Shown here one piece after another: positions 44,989 to 52,912 of a stretch of 64,000 nt of DNA. The DNA lies in contig CAWESK010000006.1 of assembly GCA_963811685.1 (NCBI GenBank), positions 232,413-296,412 on the forward strand, read 5' to 3'. Within the stretch, counting starts at the first letter, position 1. Each line of letters begins with the position of its first letter. The notes beneath the pieces were generated by a model. The model ran no database searches, had not been told where the DNA came from, and saw only the letters and a program-made list of their open reading frames with translations. Source of the stretch: CAIWHR01 sp963811685. GTDB lineage: Bacteria; Pseudomonadota; Gammaproteobacteria; Burkholderiales; Casimicrobiaceae. The position numbers were made by a program, and so were the translations under genes.

Positions 44989-47817
44989 CTAGTCGGAGAC
45001 GATCTCGACACAATCGAGATACGTCGACAATTCGCCCACCCACTTGTGCGACGCGGCGGTGTCGGCGCTCTCGCCCGCCTGCTCGAGGGCGGCGCCGATG
45101 TCGGTGATGGCCTGGAATCCCCAGCTGCCCCCCGCGCCCTTCATGCCGTGCCCGAGACTCTCCACGGTCTCGAAGTCACCCCGATCCAGCGCGTTCAGCA
45201 TCGCGATGACATCCTGCCTGCGATTCTGCAGAAACGCCGGGATCAGGTCTGCGAATCTGGGATTCACACGCACGAGGATCGTGTCGCTCCGGCTGCTCTC
45301 CGCTTTCGATGATGGAGGCGTGGCGACCGAATGCTCCTTGATCGCTTGCAGCAGCACCTCTTGTTTGATGGGTTTCGTCAAGTACGCCGTGCACCCGGCC
45401 GCCACAAACTTTTCTTGATCCCCCTTCAAGGCAGAGGCAGTCAGCGCAATGATCGGCGTCGGCGGCCGGTGGTTCGCCTGTTCCCACTCTCTAATCGCGC
45501 GCGTCGCGGTCAAGCCATCCATGACCGGCATTTGCCGGTCCATCAGGACAAGGTCATAGTGTCCGGCCGTGAATTTTTCATAGGCGATGGCCCCGTTTTC
45601 GGCGATTTCGACCCGGTACGGCGTGTCCTTCAGGAAGGCCATCGTGATCGTGCGGTTGTCGGAGGAGTCCTCAACCAGAAGAATATGCAGCGCCGGCAGC
45701 GCCGGTTCGGGACCCGTGCCGGCCGGCACGGCCGACTGCCGCGTGGCCCCCGCCCGGATTTCGAGCGGCACGGTGAAAGAAAACACGCTGCCTTTCCCGA
45801 CGCTGCTTTCGACCTTGATGCATCCGCCCATGAGTTCCACCAGGCGCTTCGAAATCGTGAGCCCAAGCCCCGAGCCCCCGTACCTGCGAGTGGTGGACGA
45901 ATCGGCTTGCGTGAATCGCTCGAACACCGCCCCCAACTTCTCGCCGGGAATGCCGATGCCAGAGTCCGAGATCGTGAAGCGCAATACGCCTGGCGCGGAG
46001 GAGTTCTCATCAGGTGTCACTCGGAGGGCCACTTCGCCTGATTCAGTGAACTTGATCGCATTGCCAAGTAAGTTGAGGAGCACTTGCCGTAGCCGTGTTG
46101 GATCGCCGATGAGGTCGCCGGGCACTTCCGGGGCGACCTCGCACACCAGGGCCAGACCTTTTTCATGGGCCCGGACCGCCACCATCTCTTTCACCTTCTC
46201 CAGCAGGTCGTTCAGCGAGAACCCGGTCCGTTCCAGCTCGAGCTGCGAGGCTTCGACCTTGGACAGATCGAGAATGTCGTTGACGAGATTGAGCAGATTG
46301 TCGCCGGCGCGGCGAAAGATCTGCACATACTTGTCCTGGTCCGGCGAGAGCGGGGTCTTAGCGAGCAGATCCGCGATGCCGATGATCGCATTCATCGGCG
46401 TTCGGATTTCATGACTCATGCTCGCCAGAAAATCCGACTTGGTCTGGCTCGCGGTCTCGGCCATCGCCTTGGCCTGCTGCAGCTCCGCTTCCACCCGCTT
46501 GCGCTCGGTGACGTCGCGCGCCGCGGCGAAGACCCCTTGTAGCACGCGGTCCCGGTCGTAAAAGGTGGTTGCGTTGTAGGACACCACCGTTTGCTTTCCG
46601 TCGCGGTTGCACGCCGTCAGCTCGTAGTCGGTGACCTTCTTTTCGTTCAGCACGAGCTTGATCCCCGCTTCCGCCCGCTCCGGATCGGTGAAGTAGTTCT
46701 TGAACGGCGCGCCAATCAGCTCGTCGCGCGTACAGCCGGTGAGCGCCTCCATTTGCTTGTTGACGTCCGTAATGATGCCGGACGGGTCGGTGGTCATGAT
46801 CGCGTCTATGTTGGATTCGATCAGCGAGCGCGTGTAGAACTGCTGGTCGCGCAGGCGCTGATCGAGCTTCTTTTGCTCGGCTTCGACCCGCTGCCGCGCG
46901 GTGTTGTCGGTGCCGATCAACAGGTAGCCGATGATGACGTCCTGGGCGTCGCGCAGCGCCGTCACCGACACGACCGCCCCAAATCGGCTGCCGTCCTTCC
47001 GGATATAGGTCAGCTCGTAGATGTCTTCGATTCCGCGCGAGGCCTTGAACACCAATGCCTCGAAGCCCGGCGTGATCGAGGTTCCGAGCTCGACGCTCAG
47101 CGCCTTGGCGCGGGCGATCAGCTCTTGCGGATCGGAAATGTCGGCAGGGGTGATCTTGTTCATCACTTCGGCCGCCGTGTACCCGAGCATCCGCTCGGCG
47201 CCAACATTGAAGATCTGAATGACGCCCTTCGCGTCGGTGGCGATGCTGGAGAAGTTGGCGCTGTTGAAAATCGCCCGCTGCAGGGCCCCTGCTTTCTGCA
47301 GCGCCTCTTCCGCCTGCTTACGCGCGGTATTATCGGTGCCGATCAACAGATAGCCGATGATGGCGTCCTGCGCGTCGCGCAGCGCCGTGACGGACACCAC
47401 CGCCGGGAACCAGCTCCCATCCTTCCGGATATAGGTTAGTTCATAGATGTCCTCGATCCCGCGCGAGGCCTTGAACACCAATGCCTCGAAGCCTGGCGTA
47501 ATCGAAGCTCCGAGCTCGTCGCTTAGCGCTTTGGCGCGGGCGATCAGTTCTCGGGGATCGGAAATGTCCGCAGGGGTGATCTTGTTCATCACCTCGGCCG
47601 CCGTGTAGCCCAGCATCCGTTCGGCGCCGACATTGAAGATCTGAATGACGCCCTTCGCGTCGGTGGCGATGCTGGAGAAATTGGCGCTGTTGAAGATCGC
47701 GCGTTGCAGCGCCCCCGCCTTGAGCAGCACCTCTTCCGCCTGCTTGCGCGAGGTCACGTCGCCGGCATTTTCGGGACCAGGGATTCTCGTGCTCGTCGTG
47801 CTCTTGCCCTTAGGCAT
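44989..47817 (-). CDS. hybrid histidine kinase with duplicated PAS, receiver and Hpt domain
   Basis: A 942-residue soluble phosphorelay protein. Two nearly identical PAS/PAC modules (about 33-174 and 175-310) are followed by a third, different PAS (NIDAIMTTDPSGIITDVNKQ), HisKA (ASMSHEIRTPMNAIIG), HATPase_c (NLLGNAIKFT; DSGIGIP; GSGLGLTIS), a receiver (ILLVEDSSDNRTITM; LVLMDRQMPVMDG; YLTKPI) and a C-terminal Hpt with the phospho-His in LGHGMKGAGGSWGF. So His-Asp-His relay is complete in one chain and can pass phosphate to a separate receiver; the convergent MBL-receiver protein is the nearest. Start at 47817 chosen because upstream sequence (to 47955) is not family-like. Confidence 0.9.
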   Translation of the reverse strand: MPKGKSTTSTRIPGPENAGDVTSRKQAEEVLLKAGALQRAIFNSANFSSIATDAKGVIQIFNVGAERMLGYTAAEVMNKITPADISDPRELIARAKALSDELGASITPGFEALVFKASRGIEDIYELTYIRKDGSWFPAVVSVTALRDAQDAIIGYLLIGTDNTARKQAEEALQKAGALQRAIFNSANFSSIATDAKGVIQIFNVGAERMLGYTAAEVMNKITPADISDPQELIARAKALSVELGTSITPGFEALVFKASRGIEDIYELTYIRKDGSRFGAVVSVTALRDAQDVIIGYLLIGTDNTARQRVEAEQKKLDQRLRDQQFYTRSLIESNIDAIMTTDPSGIITDVNKQMEALTGCTRDELIGAPFKNYFTDPERAEAGIKLVLNEKKVTDYELTACNRDGKQTVVSYNATTFYDRDRVLQGVFAAARDVTERKRVEAELQQAKAMAETASQTKSDFLASMSHEIRTPMNAIIGIADLLAKTPLSPDQDKYVQIFRRAGDNLLNLVNDILDLSKVEASQLELERTGFSLNDLLEKVKEMVAVRAHEKGLALVCEVAPEVPGDLIGDPTRLRQVLLNLLGNAIKFTESGEVALRVTPDENSSAPGVLRFTISDSGIGIPGEKLGAVFERFTQADSSTTRRYGGSGLGLTISKRLVELMGGCIKVESSVGKGSVFSFTVPLEIRAGATRQSAVPAGTGPEPALPALHILLVEDSSDNRTITMAFLKDTPYRVEIAENGAIAYEKFTAGHYDLVLMDRQMPVMDGLTATRAIREWEQANHRPPTPIIALTASALKGDQEKFVAAGCTAYLTKPIKQEVLLQAIKEHSVATPPSSKAESSRSDTILVRVNPRFADLIPAFLQNRRQDVIAMLNALDRGDFETVESLGHGMKGAGGSWGFQAITDIGAALEQAGESADTAASHKWVGELSTYLDCVEIVSD
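46887..47721 (-). repeat. tandem duplication of a PAS module (426-bp period)
   Basis: Two direct copies in the kinase gene: 47296-47721 and 46887-47295, period 142 codons. The encoded modules differ at only a handful of residues (for example DPRELI/DPQELI, SDELGAS/SVELGTS, SWFPAVV/SRFGAVV). At the DNA level most differences are synonymous or third-base, indicating a fairly recent in-frame duplication. Confidence 0.8.
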
Positions 47818-48201
47818 AGTGTTGCTCCGGTAACCGACGCTAGCTTCCGGGGACCACGTCTGCGACCTGATATCGTGAAGCCGCGCAGGACTAGGCGGAA
47901 GGTGTTGCCACCGCCATCCGCACCATGCCTCTGGAGCGCCCCAGCGCGGACACAAACGCGGGAGGCGTCTTCCCAGGCAATCCTACGCGGCGGACGCGCC
48001 GCCATCGGTGCGCTGTCGCACAGACTGAAGTCGGCGTCGGCTTATATATTCGCGCTTTGCAACGTTCAGGCCAGTGTGCTTAACGCCCGTTTGGGCATAG
48101 CCGTCGGATGCCTGCAAGGTGTGGCGACCAAACTGTCAAGCCCATGACCGATCGCCGCAGCGATCGCTGCTGCGCCAGCCCCTTCCTGACCGGAACCACC
48201 G
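47818..48201. other. 384-bp divergent intergenic region
   Basis: Separates the PAS kinase from the DUF3096 gene. The only clear element is the Crp-like operator at 48007-48022, roughly midway. No gene seen. Confidence 0.5.
48007..48022. promoter_or_regulatory. Crp-like operator GGTGC-N6-GCACA
   Basis: GGTGC-GCTGTC-GCACA-GAC. Lies 190 bp upstream of the kinase (47817) and 180 bp upstream of DUF3096 (48202), so it may serve either or both. Confidence 0.55.
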
Positions 48202-48357
48202 ATGAACATGACCCTGAGTCTCGCCCCGCTCGTTTCGCTTCTCGCCGGCATACTGATTCTTGTCATGCCACGGTTGCTGAACTACATCGTCGCCATCTAT
48301 CTGATCGTCATTGGGCTGCTCGGACTGTTCGGCGCCGGCAGTTTTCATCTGAAGTGA
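48202..48357 (+). CDS. DUF3096-family small membrane protein
   Basis: A 51-residue membrane protein: MNMTLSLAPLVSLLAGILIL, then VMPRLLNYIVAIYLIVIGLLGLFG. The R-L-L-N-Y-I-V-A-I-Y-L core is diagnostic of DUF3096, two-helix proteins common in proteobacteria. Translation could also begin at the second ATG (48208). Function unknown; often near stress genes. It is 74 bp ahead of the phospholipase D gene. Confidence 0.8.
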   Translation: MNMTLSLAPLVSLLAGILILVMPRLLNYIVAIYLIVIGLLGLFGAGSFHLK

Positions 48358-48431
48358 TTGCATGTCGGCACCGTGATTGGGTCGGACACATCGCGCGTCC
48401 GACGGTCGACGAGCGCGCTCATGGCGCGGGC

Positions 48432-50057
48432 GTGACAACCGCCGTGCGTTCGCCCGCGCATTCCACGAGCGGCCGACTGGTCTTGCTCGGAATCGGCCTC
48501 GTCTCGCTCCTTGCGGGCTGTGCATCTCTGCCGCCAGGTTCGGACTATCCAAAGACGACATCGAGCGCCCTGAGCCGTCCGGAACAGACCCGCCTGGGAC
48601 TCCAGATGGCCGCGGCAAAAGCGGAGCATCCGGGAACCTCCGGCTTCAAGCTACTCCCGGTCGGCATCGACAGTTTCCTGCTGCGTATGGAAATGGCGGA
48701 AGCCGCGGCGCGAACTCTGGATGTCCAGTACTTCCTGATTCAAAGCGACGATACGGGCCAGTTGCTGATCGAGGCACTCCTCAAAGCCGCCGACCGCGGC
48801 GTGCGGATCCGCGTACTCCTCGACGATGCCGGCTCTTTCGGCCGTGACGCGCAGATCCGGACGCTCGCCGGGTACCCGAATGTCGAGTTGCGGCTATTCA
48901 ATCCGTTTGCCTACCGTGGCACCGTTGAATTCGTTCACGTCGCCGAGTACCTGGGTGATGCAACCCGGCTCAACTACCGGATGCACAACAAGCTCTTCGT
49001 CGTCGACAACGAAATCGGCCTCGTCGGCGGACGCAACGTCGGGGACGAATATTTCCAGGGAGGTCACGACCTTCAGTTCGGGGACTACGACATCATCGCG
49101 GCCGGCCCGATCGTCAACGAGATCTCGAGCTGCTTCGACGCCTTCTGGAACAGCCCGATGGCGATTCCGATCGAAGCGCTCGCGGGCGGCAAGCCCTCCG
49201 CGCAAGACCTGGACGACTATCGTGGCGTTCTCGCCGCGCATCATGCCCAAATGATCGACGCCAACGCCTCGTACATGCGCGCATTGGCCACCAACGAGCC
49301 GCTCGCGGCCATGCTCAGCGGCAAGTCATCGCTCGTGTGGGCAAAGGCGGAAGTCATCTACGACAGTCCGGAAAAGGCGAAGGTCGAGGACGGTGAGCAG
49401 GGCGGCCGGTTGCTGCGGCATCGCCTCGGCGAAGTGGCGAAGCAAGTCCAGTCGGAATTGATCGTTGTCTCGCCCTACCTGGTGCCCGGACCAAGTGGAA
49501 TGAAGTTCTTCGAGGCCTTGCGCGAGCGAAATGTCAGCGTGCGGATACTCACCAATTCGCTCGCGTCGACCGACATGTCCGTCGTGCATTCGGGGTATCA
49601 GGCGTTCCGGTCGCCTCTGCTGAAAATGGGTGTTGAGCTGTATGAAGTGCGGCCAGTGCTCGGTCAACCCGTTGTTCGGGGCAATCAATTGAAATCGCCA
49701 AGCTCGGGAATGTATGCGTTGCATGCCAAGGTGTTCGTGTTCGATCGCCAGCGAGTATTCGTCGGCTCGATGAACCTCGACCAGCGGTCGTTGCACTTCA
49801 ATACCGAAATCGGACTGATCATCGACAGCCCCGAGCTTGCACGCCAGATTGCCCTACGCTTCGCAGATATCACGCAACCGGCCAACAGCTACGTCCTGAT
49901 GCTTAGCGAGGCCAATGGACTAGATCAACGACACCTCGTTTGGCGCACGCTGGAGAATGGAAAGCCGGTGGACTTCGACCGGGAGCCGGACGTGACGATG
50001 TGGCAGCGACTGAAAGTCGACATGCTTTCGTTGCTGCCGCTCGACGAGCTGCTCTAA
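48432..50057 (+). CDS. phospholipase D-family lipoprotein (cardiolipin-synthase-like)
   Basis: A 541-residue lipoprotein: signal with lipobox SLLAGC (Cys30), then two PLD phosphodiesterase modules with HKD motifs HNKLFVVDNEIGLVGGRN and HAKVFVFDRQRVFVGSMN. Two complete HKDs predict an active phosphatidyltransferase or phospholipase facing the periplasm. Lipoprotein PLDs of this type resemble ClsC-like or YmdC-like proteins. The frame is open upstream to 48108, overlapping DUF3096; the GTG at 48432 just before the signal peptide is more sensible. Confidence 0.87.
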   Translation: MTTAVRSPAHSTSGRLVLLGIGLVSLLAGCASLPPGSDYPKTTSSALSRPEQTRLGLQMAAAKAEHPGTSGFKLLPVGIDSFLLRMEMAEAAARTLDVQYFLIQSDDTGQLLIEALLKAADRGVRIRVLLDDAGSFGRDAQIRTLAGYPNVELRLFNPFAYRGTVEFVHVAEYLGDATRLNYRMHNKLFVVDNEIGLVGGRNVGDEYFQGGHDLQFGDYDIIAAGPIVNEISSCFDAFWNSPMAIPIEALAGGKPSAQDLDDYRGVLAAHHAQMIDANASYMRALATNEPLAAMLSGKSSLVWAKAEVIYDSPEKAKVEDGEQGGRLLRHRLGEVAKQVQSELIVVSPYLVPGPSGMKFFEALRERNVSVRILTNSLASTDMSVVHSGYQAFRSPLLKMGVELYEVRPVLGQPVVRGNQLKSPSSGMYALHAKVFVFDRQRVFVGSMNLDQRSLHFNTEIGLIIDSPELARQIALRFADITQPANSYVLMLSEANGLDQRHLVWRTLENGKPVDFDREPDVTMWQRLKVDMLSLLPLDELL

Positions 50058-50375
50058 GCGGACGACTGGCGGTGCAAATGGCGCTCGGAACGTCGCTCGC
50101 TGTTCTGATCTTCCCTATGCCGCCGGTTAGCCAATATCGGTTGGAAACGGCTCTCGGCCTAAACGCGGGACAAAGCGACGCATGTTCGCTATCGCGACAA
50201 CCACACAATGTGTGCGGTGGCGCACATACACCCTCTCCTTCTTGACATAGAGTCTGTTGAAGCACTGGCAGCGCTGCGGGTACTCCGCGTGTGGTTGCGC
50301 GGTGTCTCGAAACCCGTCGGCGAGTTCTCGATCAGTGCCGCATTCCATGGACAACAAATAAATTGAAGGACAGAA
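50058..50375. other. 318-bp intergenic region with operator
   Basis: No gene supported. It contains the best Crp-like palindrome of the window (50211-50226) and a weaker one (TGTTC-GCTATC-GCGAC, 50183-50198). AT-rich just before the downstream ATG. Confidence 0.5.
50211..50226. promoter_or_regulatory. Crp-like operator TGTGC-N6-GCACA
   Basis: TGTGC-GGTGGC-GCACA, perfect half-sites, 150 bp upstream of the Pro/Gln-rich protein gene at 50376. The only copy without a GTC/GAC flank. Confidence 0.65.
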
Positions 50376-51536
50376 ATGCGTAACGCACTCATCGCGCTGT
50401 GGATCATGCTGCTTTCCTCGATCACTTCGGTCGCTGCTCAGGTGAGTGTCGGCATCGGGCTTCCCGGCGTCAGCATCGGGATCAATCTGCCGGTCTATCC
50501 AGAACTCGTGCCCGTCCCCGGCTACCCTGTCTACTACGCTCCGCAGGTGAGCTCCAACTATTTCTTCTACGACGGCATGTACTGGGTCTACCAACGAGAC
50601 AACTGGTACGCAAGCTCTTGGTACAACGGGCCCTGGATGCTCGTGGCCCCGGAGGCTATCCCGCTCTTCGTCCTGCGCGTGCCGGTGCGCTATTACCGGC
50701 GACCTCCCGTGTACTTTCACGGGTGGCGTTCGGATGCGCCGCCGCACTGGGGTGAACACTGGGGCAATTCATGGGAACAGCGTCGTAGCGGATGGGACAT
50801 GTGGGATCGTCACGCCGTACCACCGCCGGCCCCGTTGCCTGTATATCAGCGACAGTATTCGGGCAATCGATATCCGCGCGTGGAGCAGCAGCAGGCGCTC
50901 CAAACCCAGAACTACCGATACCAGCCGCAAGACGACGTAGTGCGACAGCACTATCAGGCCCAGCCAGTGCAAAGTCTGCCCGCGGCCCGCCCGCCATCGT
51001 CGGTCCCGCTAAATCAGGCCCAGCCAGTGCAAAGCCTGCCCGCGGCCCGCCCGCCATCGTCGGTCCCGCTAAATCAGGCCCAGCCAGTGCAAAGTCTGCC
51101 CGCGGCCCGCCCGCCATCGTCGGTCCCGCTAAACGCTCCACCGGCCCAGCGCGGACAACCGCCGCAAACGGGGGGCGGAGATGTTCAAAGGCCCGCAGCC
51201 ACGCAGGCGCTTCCACAACCGGGGACCCCGCATCCAAGCCAGCAGCAGGCCCAGCGTCAGCAGCAGGCGCCAAGGACGCAAGCCCCGGACAACGGACCGC
51301 AGGGCAAGCCACCAGCGCAAGCCGCGTCAGTTCAGCGTCAGGCCCAGCAACCGCAGCAAGCCCAACGTCAGACCCCGCCGCCACAGCAAGGCGCTGCCCA
51401 ACGTCAGGAGCAGGCACCGAAAGCGCAAGGTCAGGACAAAGCACCGCAAGGCAAGGGACACGCGCAGGAGCCAAAGCCGGCCCAGGGGAAGGGCTCCGAC
51501 AAGGGTGAGCAGCAAGGTGGGGAGCACAACAAATGA
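50376..51536 (+). CDS. secreted Pro/Gln-rich protein with tandem 20-residue repeats
   Basis: A 386-residue exported protein: signal peptide (MRNALIALWIMLLSSITSVAAQ), a folded N-terminal part rich in Tyr/Trp/Pro (VYPELVPVPGYPVYYAPQV; YWVYQRDNWYASSWYNGPW; PHWGEHWGNSWEQRRSGW), then a disordered tail. The tail begins with three copies of a 20-residue unit starting QAQPVQSLPAARPPS and continues in Gln/Pro/Ala-rich sequence to the end. The N-terminal part resembles YXWGXW-type envelope proteins. A wall- or membrane-spanning spacer role is plausible, not shown. Confidence 0.75.
   Translation: MRNALIALWIMLLSSITSVAAQVSVGIGLPGVSIGINLPVYPELVPVPGYPVYYAPQVSSNYFFYDGMYWVYQRDNWYASSWYNGPWMLVAPEAIPLFVLRVPVRYYRRPPVYFHGWRSDAPPHWGEHWGNSWEQRRSGWDMWDRHAVPPPAPLPVYQRQYSGNRYPRVEQQQALQTQNYRYQPQDDVVRQHYQAQPVQSLPAARPPSSVPLNQAQPVQSLPAARPPSSVPLNQAQPVQSLPAARPPSSVPLNAPPAQRGQPPQTGGGDVQRPAATQALPQPGTPHPSQQQAQRQQQAPRTQAPDNGPQGKPPAQAASVQRQAQQPQQAQRQTPPPQQGAAQRQEQAPKAQGQDKAPQGKGHAQEPKPAQGKGSDKGEQQGGEHNK
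50955..51134 (+). repeat. three tandem 60-bp repeats
   Basis: Copies at 50955-51014, 51015-51074 and 51075-51134. Copies 1 and 2 differ by one base (T/C at the fourth position of AAAGTCTG) and copy 3 matches copy 1 until the last few bases. The repeats are in frame and encode 20 residues each, so copy number can change without breaking the gene. Confidence 0.95.
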
Positions 51537-51673
51537 GGCTATTCCCCCGAGACGGCCTCTTCTTCTTCCCCCGAGAATCGAACGGAAAGAGGCGATCGAC
51601 GAAATCGAAGTGAGCGTTCGCGCCACGGGCGCGCCGCAATGCGCCCTTCGACGCCGCCATTTGTCATTGCGCC

Positions 51674-52877
51674 ATGAATACCGCTGCCGCTCCACTCCCC
51701 GCCGCCACTGCTGACTCAGCGGGTGCTGTGGAGCAAGTCGACGCTGTCGTGGACGCGTCGCTCGTCACCCTCCCCGCGACACGAATGTCGGTCGATGCGC
51801 GGGGCCTCGCCTTGGGAATTCTGGCGGCGCTCGCGTCTATTTTTGCCCTGTCGTGGGCGCAGACCTTCCTGGTGCCACTGTTGCTCGGCATCGTCATTTC
51901 ATACACGCTGAGTCCTCTCGTCGCATGGCTCGAAGCGATCAGGATTCCGCGTGTTATAGGCACTGTCGTCGTAATGGCAAGCGTGATCGGTGCGCTAACT
52001 CTCGGCACCTATTCGTTGCGCGGACAAATGCAGACCATCATCGAGCAGCTACCTCAAGCGGCGAACAAGTTCGCTGCCGGGATTGCGCGCGTGCAAATCG
52101 GCCAGATCGGCAACCTGCAGAAAATGCAGAACGCGGCGACCGAGGTCGAGCAGGCAACCACGCACGCGGCCGGCGGCGCTGCAGCCCCACGTCAGCCGGC
52201 GACTCACGTCATTGTCGACAAACCCACATTCAAGCTCGGTAACTACCTGTGGGAGAGTTCGATGGGTGCCATCGGAGTCATGGCGCAGGCCGCGATGGTC
52301 GTCTTGCTGGTCTTCTTCCTGTTGCTCGGCGGCGATACGTTCAAGCGGAAGCTGGTGCAGCTGACAGGGCCGTCGCTGTCGAAAAGAAAGATCACCGTCA
52401 AGATACTCGACGACATCAACCGGTCGATTCAGAAATACATGTTGATGCTCCTGACGACGAATCTGCTGGTCGCTTTGCTCTGCTGGATCGCGTTTAGCCT
52501 GATCGGCCTCGAGAACGCGGGAGCCTGGGCCGTCGCTGCGGGCCTGCTGCACATCGTTCCGTACCTCGGCCCCGGCGTCACCGCCGTCGCAACGGGAATG
52601 GCTGCCTTCATGCAGTTCGAATCGTTTGGAACGGCCCTGCTGGTAGCGGGCGCATCGCTGGCGATCGCTACCGTCGTCGGAACGTTCGTGACCACCTGGA
52701 TGACCGGGCGAATTGCCCAGATGAATTCAGCGGCCATATTCATTTCGCTGTTGTTCTGGGGCTGGCTGTGGGGCGTCTGGGGAATGCTGGCTGAGCATCC
52801 CCATCATCGTCATCGTCAAGGTCGTGGCGCAACATGTGGAGCAACTACAGCCCGTTGCGAAGGTGCTTGGAGACTAG
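51674..52877 (+). CDS. AI-2E-family transporter (PerM-like), C-terminal frame break
   Basis: About 400 residues: N-terminal helices (LALGILAALASIFALSWAQTFLVPLLLGIVISY), a soluble periplasmic loop around 130-185, and the conserved C-terminal membrane part (LVALLCWIAFSLIGLENAGAWAVAAGLLHIVPYLGPGV; MNSAAIFISLLFWGWLWGVWGML). One extra G in ATGCTGGCTG near 52790 throws the frame. Corrected, it continues LSIPIIVIVKVVAQHVEQLQ to a TAG at 52875-52877, the usual family end. As sequenced the frame runs to 53032. Members export signals or act as Na+/H+ antiporters; the substrate here is open. Confidence 0.82.
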
Positions 52878-52912
52878 CGGCTCTTCGCGAAGCACGCCTG
52901 TATTGGTGTCTC

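Noticed and set aside
45331..47439. Plus-strand frames of 236-282 codons inside the PAS kinase gene
   Set aside because: Shadow frames of the kinase; repetitive Arg/Leu/Val composition, and the kinase domains are unmistakable on the other strand.
48108..48431. Upstream extension of the phospholipase D gene
   Set aside because: It would overlap DUF3096 in another frame and bury the signal peptide 108 residues inside the protein.
50955..51134. Possible CRISPR array
   Set aside because: Three contiguous 60-bp units without spacers, in frame inside a coding gene; no cas genes anywhere in the window.
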